Shown here piece by piece: positions 27,137 to 36,566 of a DNA stretch of 49,231 nucleotides (the first letter of the stretch is position 1; every line of letters begins with the position of its first letter). Below the pieces are notes generated by a model. That model saw only the letters and a list, made by a program, of their open reading frames with translations. It was not told the origin of the DNA and ran no database searches. Source of the DNA: Crocosphaera sp. (GTDB lineage: Bacteria > Cyanobacteriota > Cyanobacteriia > Cyanobacteriales > Microcystaceae); contig JASJEA010000012.1 in the NCBI GenBank assembly GCA_030064935.1, positions 1-49,231 on the forward strand, read 5' to 3'. The position numbers and the translations under genes were made by a program.

Positions 27137-27736
27137 TTACTTGTGTAATTTAATTGCTTCGTCAATTTGCTGATATAAATCCCCTAAATTAGAAGAGTTA
27201 TCAAGGACAATATCGCCCATTTTGACTTTTTCGTTTATGGGAAGTTGACTCTTAATACGGGCGATAGCATCTTTTTCAGTTAAATTATTTCTTTTCATTA
27301 ATCGTTTCATTTGTTTTTCATAAGAACAATAAACTATCCAAATTTCTGTAACTAAATAGGTCAAATTTGACTCAAAAAGTAAAGGGATATCTAAGATAAT
27401 TACTTCTTCTTGAGATTGATTAATTTCTTCTTTAAACCGTTGTCTTACATAGGGATGGATTTGGCTTTCTAACCATTTTTTTTCGATTGAATCATTAAAA
27501 ATAATCTTTCCTAACTTCTGACGATTTAATTCCCCAGTTTCTGAACAAATCCTATCTCCGTATCTTTGTTTAATGGTTTCTAAAATAGGAGAATTAATTT
27601 CAACAGCCTCCTTTGCATAAATATCAGCATCTAAAATAGACAAATGATAATTATTAGCTAAATAATCAGAGACAGTGGTTTTGCCGGTAGCAATGCCTCC
27701 CGTTAATCCAATAATTCTCCTTGAGTTTTGCTTCAT
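27137..27736 (-). CDS. coaE: Dephospho-CoA kinase
   Basis: CoaE phosphorylates dephospho-CoA at the 3' hydroxyl, the last step of coenzyme A synthesis. The 199-residue protein shows the P-loop GLTGGIATGKTT (residues 10-21), DADIYAKEAV, the CoA-binding LESQIHPYVRQRF and the lid region IARIKSQLPINEKVKMGDIVLDN. Length is normal. It converges with the WecG-like gene, leaving 10 bases between stops. Confidence 0.95.
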   Translation of the reverse strand: MKQNSRRIIGLTGGIATGKTTVSDYLANNYHLSILDADIYAKEAVEINSPILETIKQRYGDRICSETGELNRQKLGKIIFNDSIEKKWLESQIHPYVRQRFKEEINQSQEEVIILDIPLLFESNLTYLVTEIWIVYCSYEKQMKRLMKRNNLTEKDAIARIKSQLPINEKVKMGDIVLDNSSNLGDLYQQIDEAIKLHK

Positions 27737-27825
27737 TTAAAAAAGTAAAATAAGCCCACAGTTTTCAGGAATAATATCTAGAGATTTGCTAAAATATAAG
27801 GATACTAAATAAGGTTAGTTATTTT

Positions 27826-28221
27826 ATGAAAAGCTTAAAGTGTCCTAAATGTGGAGGAACTTTAGAAGCCATCATGTATGAAGATATCGAAGTTGATCGT
27901 TGTTGTCAATGTACAGGCATTTGGTTTGACTCATCAGAAGCAGAAAATCTCAAAAGACTTAAGGGATCTGAAAAAATTGATATTGGTGATCTAAATACAG
28001 AGAAGGCAACAGAAACATTAGACGCAACTATTCCTTGTCCCCGTTGTCATGTTTCAATGATCAAAATGTTGGATCTCGATAAACATCCGATTTGGTATGA
28101 AACCTGTCCTCAATGTCAAGGAATTTGGTTTGATGCAGGAGAATTTAAAAAATTTAAGGATAATTTTTCTCAACCTAAGTTATTATCTAAAGCCATGCGA
28201 GTTTTTAGGTTCAAAAAATAA
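27826..28221 (+). CDS. Double zf-TFIIB zinc-ribbon protein
   Basis: A 131-residue protein with two TFIIB-type zinc ribbons. The first has CPKCGGTL followed by VDRCCQCTGIWFD (residues 5-35). The second has CPRCHVSM followed by ETCPQCQGIWFDAGE (about 75-110). Each has four zinc Cys and the GIWFD signature. A basic tail (KAMRVFRFKK) follows. The role is not established; members are small DNA- or protein-binding candidates. The gene is divergent from coaE with a 90-base shared promoter region and ends before a convergent-gene hairpin. Confidence 0.85.
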   Translation: MKSLKCPKCGGTLEAIMYEDIEVDRCCQCTGIWFDSSEAENLKRLKGSEKIDIGDLNTEKATETLDATIPCPRCHVSMIKMLDLDKHPIWYETCPQCQGIWFDAGEFKKFKDNFSQPKLLSKAMRVFRFKK

Positions 28222-28237
28222 TTAACCCATAGTCAAA

Positions 28238-28270
28238 GCGATACTGAACATTTTTCATTTCAAGTATCGC
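28238..28270. terminator. Hairpin between convergent genes
   Basis: GCGATACT (28238-28245) and AGTATCGC (28263-28270) are exact complements, and the pairing extends inward with a bulge (GAA with TTC). The position, between gene ends at 28221 and 28338, suits a shared terminator; the flanks are AT-rich. Confidence 0.6.
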
Positions 28271-28337
28271 CTTAATTTCACCAATAATTAATTATGCTCT
28301 TGTCACCAAATTCTCTAACTCCCTGATACCAATAACC

Positions 28338-28931
28338 TTACCACATACCAGGAACTGGTTCTTCAATAGGAGCCGTATTGGGTGATAAAGGAGGTAAACT
28401 CATGTCAGGACGATCCCAGTCAATATCTGTACGGCTTACTAAAGGAACTTCCCGTAAGTCTAAACGAGATATCCAACGAGGCATGGCATCAACGAAATAA
28501 GCGTCTAAGTAGGAACGCTTGGGGCTAATAATGACCCATTCGCCATTAACTTCTCTCATGATGACATCAGAACCAGCTACCAGGGTTGGCCAATGACGAG
28601 GCATCCGAGTGGTAACGTGCCAAACGTCCCGTTCTCCGGTGGTAAAGCCAACATCATAGGTCATTCTGATGTGAGCATCTTTTTGAATGCCAGCAGAAAG
28701 GATTTGAATTTGTGCTACATCTCCAGTAACACCACGAATACGTCCAATCGCATAATCTTCAAATTTGAATTTTAACCAGTCTGCACGATAGACATCGATA
28801 GGATCTTGTACTTCGGAACCCCGTACCTGACTGATAAGAATTTCTTCTTGAGCCGGTTCGGCTTGAACGGGGGCGATTCCCAATAAGGATAAGCCAAGAG
28901 CTAATCCTGCTAAAATATGTGAGTGTTTCAT
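28338..28931 (-). CDS. Exported protein of unknown function
   Basis: From ATG 28931 (MKHSHILAGLALG) the protein has about 197 residues with a signal peptide cleaved near PVQAEP. The mature part begins with an acidic stretch and holds a beta-rich domain (DWLKFKFEDYAIGRIRGVTGDVAQIQIL) that looks like a small barrel. It ends in a Pro-rich tail (SLPPLSPNTAPIEEPVPGMW). No catalytic motif is seen. The longer frame from 28982 would bury the signal peptide. I would call it a conserved cyanobacterial periplasmic or cell-surface protein. Confidence 0.65.
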   Translation of the reverse strand: MKHSHILAGLALGLSLLGIAPVQAEPAQEEILISQVRGSEVQDPIDVYRADWLKFKFEDYAIGRIRGVTGDVAQIQILSAGIQKDAHIRMTYDVGFTTGERDVWHVTTRMPRHWPTLVAGSDVIMREVNGEWVIISPKRSYLDAYFVDAMPRWISRLDLREVPLVSRTDIDWDRPDMSLPPLSPNTAPIEEPVPGMW

Positions 28932-29215
28932 AAACACGATGACCTCACTCCAACCTAAATTGGGTAAATTATTTGTTGACACTTTTCAGGATAATTTAGT
29001 TCCCAAGCATGGTCTCTGAAATTTAACTATAGCTTTATAAGTGTTAAGGTAGGGGAACATCTTAATCTGAGTTCGGTGTTCGGATTTATGATTTTTCAAA
29101 GGAAAAAATAAGGGTTTGAGACTTCTGGTTTAAGCAAGTGGTATCCAAATTCCCTTATATCTAACTCAGGTTGTTAAGCTCTATTTTGGTTGGCAGTCAT
29201 GGTCCCAATCATTGA

Positions 29216-30619
29216 TTATTTGTCCATCAGATGAGTTAGACTTTTCAAATCAATTTTTGGGAGAGATTGTAATAAATTGTCAAGCCATTGAGGTCTTTTT
29301 GAAACATTTATGTCTTCAGAAGAAGAAACAACTGGCTCAGCTTCGACAAGATCTGATAATTCCGTTGTTGGATTGTCTATGACTGTTTTTGATGCTTGTT
29401 CAGAAGGAATATCTAATTCTTCTTGTACAGTTTCTTCTGCGGTGGTAGGTTCTTCTTCTACTGTCTCAGGGGTTATACTTTCGGAAGCCGTTTCTTGAGG
29501 TTCTTCTGGAGTAGTGGGTTCTTCTTCTACTGTCTCAGGGGTGACACTTTCGGAAGCCGTTTCTTGAGGTTCTTCTGGAGTAGTGGGTTCTTCTTCTACT
29601 GTTTCAGAGGTGACACTGTCGGAAGCCGTTTCCTGGGGTTCTTCTTCTACTGTTTGAGTGGGTGTGGGTTCTGAAGTGTAAATATAATTAGGATCAACGA
29701 TAGAACGGGCTATTTCTGTTGAGAGTTCCCCTCGTACCAGTTTCGATAAACTATCCTCCCCATTCGGTTCGTAGGTAATGACTCGTACCGTATTATTAAA
29801 AGCATTGTTGACTTCATGACCTTGTTCATCGATAAATTCTAACTGTACCCAATTTTTTCCTGGTTCAAACCCTTTTAAATATATAGGTTGCCAAGTATCG
29901 ATTAAGAAACTTTCCCCATTGATAGTTGCCTTAATACGCCAGTCTATAATATCGTCATCAGGATCATTGTTAGCCACAAAATGCAAAGGCGCATTGGTTA
30001 AATAGAAATCTAACATGATCGGTTCGGCCCCATAACTTCCTTGGGGACGACTGTAAGTGAGAAGGGGAAGGGTTGGTTTTGGGGCATTATCTTCTGTTTC
30101 TGTAAAGACACTGAAAGTTGTTTGAGCATAAGCCCCTTCATTTTTAAAACTTTCGTGCCAAGGACGAGAGGCAAACACCCGAATGGTATGGGTTCCTGGG
30201 GATAAGTCTTCTAAAATAATCGGCTCATCTACATCATAGACAGCCCGATAGGGTTGATCATCCACAAACAGATGTAAATTGGGACCGAGTCCAAGGGTTT
30301 CATCTTTGAACAGAGGATAGTCTCTCACCTCTAGTTGTAGCGATACGGTGGTTTCTGAGACTATTTCCTGGGGTTGTGGGCTAATAATACTAACTTGGGG
30401 ATGATATTGGTCGAGAACTTCTTTTAATTCTTGAATAACTGGCGGTGGGGCAACTTCTGATAATTTATTGGTCGTAACAGGCACAGGAGATGGTTCTATT
30501 CCTGGGGAAGTCACTTCTAGGCGATCGCTGCATCCGACTAAACCCCAACAGAGGAGACTAACGAGAAGAGAACTTGATAGAATTTTGATTAATGGCGATC
30601 GCTTATTCAACCCAAACAC
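29216..30619 (-). CDS. Lipoprotein with acidic 23-residue repeats
   Basis: A 467-residue protein with lipobox LVGC (SLLCWGLVGCSD), so it is lipid-anchored. Residues about 70-165 and 175-275 look like two beta-sandwich modules (SIISPQPQEIVSETTVSLQLE; LGPNLHLFVDDQPYRAVYD). A low-complexity segment (about 310-410) follows, with repeats of ETVEEEPTTPEEPQETASES, then a short amphipathic C-terminus (PQWLDNLLQSLPKID). The acidic segment may act as an extended stalk. HIP1 octamers lie at 30520 inside the gene and at 30595 across the start region. The start ATG at 30619 fits the signal peptide well. Confidence 0.7.
   Translation of the reverse strand: MFGLNKRSPLIKILSSSLLVSLLCWGLVGCSDRLEVTSPGIEPSPVPVTTNKLSEVAPPPVIQELKEVLDQYHPQVSIISPQPQEIVSETTVSLQLEVRDYPLFKDETLGLGPNLHLFVDDQPYRAVYDVDEPIILEDLSPGTHTIRVFASRPWHESFKNEGAYAQTTFSVFTETEDNAPKPTLPLLTYSRPQGSYGAEPIMLDFYLTNAPLHFVANNDPDDDIIDWRIKATINGESFLIDTWQPIYLKGFEPGKNWVQLEFIDEQGHEVNNAFNNTVRVITYEPNGEDSLSKLVRGELSTEIARSIVDPNYIYTSEPTPTQTVEEEPQETASDSVTSETVEEEPTTPEEPQETASESVTPETVEEEPTTPEEPQETASESITPETVEEEPTTAEETVQEELDIPSEQASKTVIDNPTTELSDLVEAEPVVSSSEDINVSKRPQWLDNLLQSLPKIDLKSLTHLMDK
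29448..29665. repeat. 69-base tandem repeats inside the lipoprotein gene
   Basis: Copies beginning with GGTTCTTCTTCTACTGT start at 29448, 29517 and 29586, exactly 69 bases apart, and a shortened copy begins at 29637 (51 bases on). They encode 23-residue Glu/Pro/Thr-rich units. The first two copies are nearly identical, suggesting recent duplication. Confidence 0.85.
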
Positions 30620-30709
30620 TTTTTATTCTCCTTGTTGTTACCAAATCACTCATCTTTGACTATATCAGTTATAGGGCATCATTTAATCTCCGTTCTCAAT
30701 TCCAAATTT

Positions 30710-32494
30710 TCAATTGTCTTCTAATAATTTTTCTGCTTCTTTCGAGGGTAAGGGGCGATCAAAAAAGTAGCCTTGACCGAAATCACAATGAGATTTTTGT
30801 AGGTAAACCAACTGTTCTTGGGTTTCAATTCCTTCGGCTACCACTTCCATTCCTAGGTTATGGGCTAAGGTAATAATCGATTGAATAATCTTCAAATTTT
30901 CTTCAGTTTTACCAATACAGTTAACAAAAGAACGATCAATTTTCAAAGTATCTACTGGAAAGCGATGTAGATAACTTAAAGATGAATAACCTGTGCCGAA
31001 ATCATCTAAAGAAATTTCTAGATTTCTTTCTTTTAATTGTCTCAACAACTGGCTGGTGATGATAGAGTTTTCAATCAAAGAAGTTTCGGTAATTTCTACT
31101 TTTAAGTTATGAGGATTTAATCCAGTTTTTTTTAAAATATTATCAATTTCTTCAATGAGATTTTCTTCTTTTAATTGTTGACTAGATAAATTAACAGCTA
31201 CTTTGAGAAGTTTACCATTAGGAAACTTTTTTTTCCAAGTTTCTATCTGATAACAAACCTTTTCTAAAACCATTTTTCCTATGGATATAATTAACCCTGT
31301 TTCTTCGGCAACTGGAATAAATTCACCAGGGGAAATAAAACCTTTATGGGGATGTTGCCAACGAATTAAAGCCTCAAAACCGACTAATTTAATATTGTTT
31401 AAATCCATAATGGGCTGATAATAAATATCAAATTCTTGTTTATCGATGGCATAGCGTAAATCTCTTTCTAAGGTGATTAATTTTAAAGCTTGTCTGTGCA
31501 TTTGAGGGTTAAACAGTTCATAACGAGCCCTTCCTTTGTCCTTGGCTTCTCCCATTGCCAGATTCGCATCCCGTAAAATTTCTGCGGCTGAATTATAACT
31601 GGGCATACTAATAGTAACCCCAATACTCGGACTGGTAAATATTTCTTGTTCTTCGATTAAAAATGAGGTGGTTAAGGTTTGTTTAACTTGTTCTGCTACT
31701 TTTAAGGCTTCATTTACATCACGGATGGGATCTAGTAAGATAGCAAATTCATCTCCCCCTATTCTGGCCACGGTATCTGCGAGACTGATTAAGGTTTCTA
31801 GGGTACGACTTACCCCTATTAACAGAAGATCACCTACAGTATGACCTCCACTATCATTAATCATTTTAAAGCGATCGAGGTCTATTACTAACACGGCAAA
31901 GGCATAGTCATCTTCTTCTTGAACTCGTTTGAGGGCTGAGTTAACTCGTTCTAAAAATAGGGAACGATTGGGCAACTTAGTTAAGCTATCATGTAGGGCA
32001 TCATGGAGTAATTGCTGTTTAATTTCTGCTAAGTCTGCGGTTTGTTCTTCGACTTGTTTTTCTAATTGGTTGTTTAAGGCTTGCAGTTGATAACGTGCTT
32101 TTTGTAGGGTTAAATGGATCGAGACTCTAGCGAGAACTTCTTGAAACTGAAAGGGTTTAATAATATAATCGACTCCCCCCGCCTCAAAGGCTTTAATTTT
32201 ATCTTCTACATCTTGTAAGGCACTGAGGAAAATGATTGGGATTGCGGCGGTTTCTGGGATATTTTTTAATTGTTGACATACCTCATAGCCATCTAAGTCG
32301 GGCATTTTTACGTCTAAGAGAATGAGATCCGGAGGCTGGTTTTTAGCCGCCATCAATGCCATCCTTCCGGTGGTTACAGCCCGTACTTTGTAACCTACTT
32401 TGGTTAACATGGTTGATAAAACCCGAAGATTAGTTGGTTTATCATCGACAATTAAGATATTTGCTGGAGGCTGGGAGGCATCAAAATTAATCAT
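30710..32494 (-). CDS. Response regulator with GGDEF and EAL domains
   Basis: A 594-residue cytoplasmic protein: receiver (about 10-128, phospho-acceptor Asp61 in LLLDVKMPD), coiled coil (128-165), GGDEF domain with intact GGDEF at 246-250, and EAL domain with EAL at 374-376 and DDFGTGYSSL further on. It should make and/or break c-di-GMP under phosphorelay control. The inhibitory RxxD site before GGDEF reads SLAD, so product inhibition is probably absent. The hybrid kinase gene ends 53 bases upstream on the same strand, so that kinase is the likely phospho-donor (inference from position). Confidence 0.92.
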   Translation of the reverse strand: MINFDASQPPANILIVDDKPTNLRVLSTMLTKVGYKVRAVTTGRMALMAAKNQPPDLILLDVKMPDLDGYEVCQQLKNIPETAAIPIIFLSALQDVEDKIKAFEAGGVDYIIKPFQFQEVLARVSIHLTLQKARYQLQALNNQLEKQVEEQTADLAEIKQQLLHDALHDSLTKLPNRSLFLERVNSALKRVQEEDDYAFAVLVIDLDRFKMINDSGGHTVGDLLLIGVSRTLETLISLADTVARIGGDEFAILLDPIRDVNEALKVAEQVKQTLTTSFLIEEQEIFTSPSIGVTISMPSYNSAAEILRDANLAMGEAKDKGRARYELFNPQMHRQALKLITLERDLRYAIDKQEFDIYYQPIMDLNNIKLVGFEALIRWQHPHKGFISPGEFIPVAEETGLIISIGKMVLEKVCYQIETWKKKFPNGKLLKVAVNLSSQQLKEENLIEEIDNILKKTGLNPHNLKVEITETSLIENSIITSQLLRQLKERNLEISLDDFGTGYSSLSYLHRFPVDTLKIDRSFVNCIGKTEENLKIIQSIITLAHNLGMEVVAEGIETQEQLVYLQKSHCDFGQGYFFDRPLPSKEAEKLLEDN

Positions 32495-32547
32495 GAAGAA
32501 AGAGCATAATTATGATTACATTTCAAAATAATAGGCATGGCTTATGA

Positions 32548-35500
32548 TCATTGTGTGATTTCCATTATCTGATCAAAATTGTAATTATTGACTAAATCAG
32601 TTATAGCTTGACATAAATCTGTATGTTTTGGGGATAAATCATGGAGAAGTTCTAATATGGCTTCTCCATCTGCTGCTGCTGCCTGTTGATGCAGTTGAGT
32701 ACGCAAAGACGACGAAATTGTTTGTATTTCAGTCTTCAAATCATCTAAATCATGGTGTTGAGGCCTATTTTTTAAACTTTTGCTGGTTAAGGAATTATCG
32801 TAAATATAAGTCACGCCCAAATGTTGGCTTAATTTTTCAAAGATCAGGGATTCAGAAACAGGTTTACTGACAAAATCATCACACCCCATTTCCAAAATAC
32901 TGTTTCGATCTTCGGTTAAAACGTTAGCGGTTAGAGCGATAATTTTTGTGGGCTTTTTTATGTTTAATTTTGTCATTCTAGCACGAATATATTTGGTAGC
33001 TTGATAACCATTCATCACTGGCATTTGTAAATCCATCCAAATCAAATCAGGTTGCCAAGTTTCCCAAATTTTAACTCCTTCTTGCCCATTAGTCGATTCC
33101 TTGATTTGGAATCCAATGGGTTCTAGAAGATTATTTAAAAGCTTACGATTTGTCGCATTATCTTCAACAATCAAAATACGATACTTGGGTTGATTTGGGG
33201 CTAAGCCAATGATTTTTGGATGATGGGCTACATCATGATCAAGGTTACTATTTTTAGCAATTTCTAGTGATAAAGTAAAATGAAAAATAGTTCCCCCTTT
33301 AAGGGTACAACTGACTTGTAAAGTTCCTCCCATCAAATTAACAAATTCTTGGCTAATGGTTAACCCAAGCCCTGTTCCTTCTTGACTTCTACGACCTAAT
33401 TCTGTTTGATAAAAAGGTTTAAATAAATACTGAACTTCTTCGATATCAATACCGGGACCTTGATCTTCTATTTCAAATAGCAAAGGAATAAAATTATCAT
33501 TATCTTGCTTTACTTGCTCGTTGACTTTTACTCTCAAAATAACTTCTTTTTTATTCGTAAATTTAATGGCATTGTTTAGTAAATTGATCAAGATTTGGCG
33601 TAACTTACCTTCATCGCTAACAATATATTCTGGTACTTTATCCTCTAATTCCAGTTTCAAATCAATTTGTTTATTGTTAGCTTTTAATTTAAACATCCGC
33701 ATTAGTTTTTTAACTAATTTATGAATATTAAAAGCCTGAACATTAAGATTCGTTTGACCAGATTCAATTTTTGCCATATCCAAAATACTTTGAATTAGGC
33801 TTAATAAATGTTCTCCACTTTGATTAACTATTTCTATATACTGTTTTTGTTCAATTTGCAAATTGTCATCATTACTAAGCAATTGAGTAAACCCTAAAAT
33901 TGCATTTAATGGGGTTCTTAATTCGTGGCTCATGTGGGCCAAAAAATTACTTTTAGCTTGACTAGCTGACTCTGCTGAATCCTTTGCTTTTGCAAGTTCA
34001 GTTAATAATTGAGATTGTTGAATTGCTAAACCTAATTGCTCAGAAATTTGTTTTAAAAGTTTAATTTCTGATGATTTCCAATGACGAGAACAACTATTTT
34101 GGTAACAAGCTAAGAAACCCCATAATTGATTACGAACAAAAATAGGGGCAATAATATAAGCTCTAGCTTGAAATTGTTCTAAGAAATCAATATGACATGG
34201 TTGATGTCCAACAGTATAAATATCATTAACCTTAAAGGGTTCATTATTTTGATAGCTTCCCCTCTGGATTTTTTGTAAATAAGTATCTTCCCAAACTTTT
34301 TTAAGCTCCTTTCCTACCAATTTCACCCATTTTTTGGCAACGGATTCAGCAATAAATTCTCCACTCCCATCTTGATTAAATTTATATAACGCTAAGCGAT
34401 CACTTTCTAAAATATTTCTCATTTTTGCAAGGGTATCCCGAAAAAGAATATCGAGATCCAAACTTTGATGAATTTGCTGAATAATTTCATTTAATATCTG
34501 GGATTGCCGTAAATTACGGGAAAGTTTTTCTTCAATTAATTTTTGCTCAGTAATATCTCTACCAACGGCTTGAATTTCTGTTAACTCCCCCATCTCATCA
34601 AAAAGTCCTCGATTGGTCCAATATTGCCAACGCATTTCTCCTTGGCCATTAATCACAGGATGCTGATAACTAACTACTAGGTTATCTAAACTGAGTTGCC
34701 TTAACTGGTTTTGTACACAAGTTTGATGAGCTACAGGAATAATAGAAAATAAACAACTATTAATAATGTCTTCGTACCGTTGGCTAAAATAACGACAATA
34801 AGCTTGATTGACAAAAGTTAAGGTGCCATCGGGCAAAAAACGGCAGATTAATTCCGTTTGATCTTCAACAATGGCTCGATATTGGGCTTCACTTTCTTTT
34901 AAAGCAATTTGCGTTTTTCTCAGGCGCTCAAGCGATCGCAAGATATAGTATCGCCAAACAATGAACCCGATGATCACTAAACAACTGGCCAGTAATATTC
35001 CGTTGATAAATTGAGGAGAAAGGGTAATAACCGAATCGGGTTGATGCCAACGTTGATGAATTTCTTGATAGTCTGGGGTACCCTTAAACTGAATCAGAGC
35101 TTCCTGAAAGCGTTGTAATAATTCAACATTATTCTTGCAAATCGCAATCGCTATAGGAATTGCTTCAGGAAAATATTTTAAGACTTTGAGGCGATACTCA
35201 ATGGAAATACTTTGGGCTAATTTTTGAATCGGGGCTTCCGGATAGGCTAAGGCATCAACTTCTCCGGATAATAAATAAAATAAAGCCTCTTCAGGAGAGT
35301 CTACAATTTTTAGTGTAACGTTCTCATCGTTTTTTAAGAGATTAATAGCTGCATTGCCCTGAATAACAGCGATTTTTCTCCCAGAGAAATCTGTCTGAAG
35401 ATTGATTAAATTACTATCTCGTAAGACAAAAAGAGCAATGTTGAGGGTTTCTATGGGAGTTGTATATTGAAACCATTGGGAACGAGTCTCAGTAATGGCT

Positions 35501-35829
35501 AAGTTGGGTATGAAATCTACTTCCCCTTTTTTTAACGCTGCAATGGCTTGTTGCCAAGTGTCCTTAATCTCATACTTTATCCTCACATTTGCCCGTTTTG
35601 CTACTGCTTCTATAACATCAATGGCAAACCCCTGGGGGTTTCCCTGGTTATCCACTGAATAGCTGGGGGGAAAATAACGAGGAACAGCAGCCGTCACCGT
35701 CATAAGATTCGGTGGAAAAAAGGTAACCGAAGCATTCCCCGAAGGAGAGGGAGAAAGACTGGGAGACTGAAAAAATAGATAAAACCCAATGAGGATGGTT
35801 ATTAAGGTAATAAAGCGGTTATATGCCAC
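32548..35829 (-). CDS. Hybrid histidine kinase: binding-protein, PAS, CBCR-like GAF, kinase, receiver
   Basis: A 1093-residue membrane sensor. Order: N-terminal helix (8-20), periplasmic amino-acid-type binding domain (about 43-263), membrane helix (273-295), PAS (310-430), GAF (440-610), HisKA with His635 in MSHELRTPL, ATPase domain (NNAIKFT, DQGPGID, GTGLGL), receiver (885-1005, Asp933 in MDLQMP), and a 90-residue helical tail. The GAF holds Cys545-His546 in VGHQPCHIDFLEQF, the position where cyanobacteriochromes bind bilin, and WEDTYLQ upstream. It may therefore combine ligand and light sensing; chromophore binding is unproven. The GGDEF/EAL regulator gene follows 53 bases on. An HIP1 octamer precedes the start. 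Confidence 0.9.
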   Translation of the reverse strand: MAYNRFITLITILIGFYLFFQSPSLSPSPSGNASVTFFPPNLMTVTAAVPRYFPPSYSVDNQGNPQGFAIDVIEAVAKRANVRIKYEIKDTWQQAIAALKKGEVDFIPNLAITETRSQWFQYTTPIETLNIALFVLRDSNLINLQTDFSGRKIAVIQGNAAINLLKNDENVTLKIVDSPEEALFYLLSGEVDALAYPEAPIQKLAQSISIEYRLKVLKYFPEAIPIAIAICKNNVELLQRFQEALIQFKGTPDYQEIHQRWHQPDSVITLSPQFINGILLASCLVIIGFIVWRYYILRSLERLRKTQIALKESEAQYRAIVEDQTELICRFLPDGTLTFVNQAYCRYFSQRYEDIINSCLFSIIPVAHQTCVQNQLRQLSLDNLVVSYQHPVINGQGEMRWQYWTNRGLFDEMGELTEIQAVGRDITEQKLIEEKLSRNLRQSQILNEIIQQIHQSLDLDILFRDTLAKMRNILESDRLALYKFNQDGSGEFIAESVAKKWVKLVGKELKKVWEDTYLQKIQRGSYQNNEPFKVNDIYTVGHQPCHIDFLEQFQARAYIIAPIFVRNQLWGFLACYQNSCSRHWKSSEIKLLKQISEQLGLAIQQSQLLTELAKAKDSAESASQAKSNFLAHMSHELRTPLNAILGFTQLLSNDDNLQIEQKQYIEIVNQSGEHLLSLIQSILDMAKIESGQTNLNVQAFNIHKLVKKLMRMFKLKANNKQIDLKLELEDKVPEYIVSDEGKLRQILINLLNNAIKFTNKKEVILRVKVNEQVKQDNDNFIPLLFEIEDQGPGIDIEEVQYLFKPFYQTELGRRSQEGTGLGLTISQEFVNLMGGTLQVSCTLKGGTIFHFTLSLEIAKNSNLDHDVAHHPKIIGLAPNQPKYRILIVEDNATNRKLLNNLLEPIGFQIKESTNGQEGVKIWETWQPDLIWMDLQMPVMNGYQATKYIRARMTKLNIKKPTKIIALTANVLTEDRNSILEMGCDDFVSKPVSESLIFEKLSQHLGVTYIYDNSLTSKSLKNRPQHHDLDDLKTEIQTISSSLRTQLHQQAAAADGEAILELLHDLSPKHTDLCQAITDLVNNYNFDQIMEITQ

Positions 35830-35905
35830 GTATTTCTTTTGGCGATCGCAATAGACTTTTTGATTTTTTCATGCTTCCATTCATTTGTCTGTGATCCTAC
35901 TCAGT

Positions 35906-36382
35906 TTAATTCTTTTTAGAGTCTTGTTTGGCCTTGCCCCAGGCATTCATCATTCGTCCGAAGTTTTGGGTAAATTCTTCCCATCCCCACCAACTGCCCA
36001 CACGGTTTTCATCCCAAGAGGAGGAAAAAATACCATAGCTTAACCCCAACACTCCTAAGCCAAACAGCCCCAAACTAACAGCACCAACGGCAGAAGTGGG
36101 AATATCTAGCCACTCATGGCTGACTATCCAGTAGAAGACGAAAAAGGATGACATCCCTAATGCGGTGGGAATACCTGAAAAAATCGCCATACGCTTAATC
36201 ATCCGTTGACTAACCTGCTCAGGAATTACACTGAGGCTGGCATCAGAATTTTTGCGGTTTTTTTGGACATTTTTGGTCGTTTTAGCAGTATTTGAGGATT
36301 TAGGTGGAGATTTTTGGCTTTTTTTATTCTTTTTTTGTTGGGGTTCAAAGGGTAAGGAGTTTCTTGAAGACTTGCTTGGCAT
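35906..36382 (-). CDS. PAM68-family photosystem II assembly protein
   Basis: PAM68 proteins help early photosystem II assembly and chlorophyll insertion in thylakoids. The 158-residue protein has a long basic N-terminus (KKNKKSQKSPPKSSNTAKTT), a conserved VIPEQVSQRMIKRMAIFSGIPTALG segment, two membrane helices (about 68-90 and 98-120), and the signature GIFSSSWDENRVGSWWGWEEF. Size and order match the family. It is on the same strand as, but separate from, the hybrid kinase gene. Confidence 0.9.
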   Translation of the reverse strand: MPSKSSRNSLPFEPQQKKNKKSQKSPPKSSNTAKTTKNVQKNRKNSDASLSVIPEQVSQRMIKRMAIFSGIPTALGMSSFFVFYWIVSHEWLDIPTSAVGAVSLGLFGLGVLGLSYGIFSSSWDENRVGSWWGWEEFTQNFGRMMNAWGKAKQDSKKN

Positions 36383-36508
36383 AAGTTTTGAATGGGGATA
36401 GAAAATTAATTAAAAGGTTCCAATAAAAATGTGCTCAATAACACACTTTTGTCGATTTTAACTTAATATGGACGGTTTAGGTGTGGGCGGTGCGGGTAGA
36501 TGAAGCAA

Positions 36509-36558
36509 AATGTAGAATGTAGAACCATTTCACTGAGATAAGTTCTACATTCTACATT
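36509..36558. repeat. 17-base perfect inverted repeat made of heptamers
   Basis: AATGTAGAATGTAGAAC (36509-36525) is exactly complementary to 36542-36558, with a 16-base loop. Each arm contains two AATGTAG-type heptamers, linking it to the repeat at 22048. On the minus strand it follows the ribbon-helix-helix gene stop by eight bases, so it could also act as that gene's terminator. Confidence 0.7.
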
Positions 36559-36566
36559 CTTAATTA

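Noticed and set aside
29423-29674. 83-codon plus-strand frame rich in Phe and Gly
   Set aside because: It is the antisense reading of the 69-base tandem repeats in the minus-strand lipoprotein gene; the repeat keeps the frame open.
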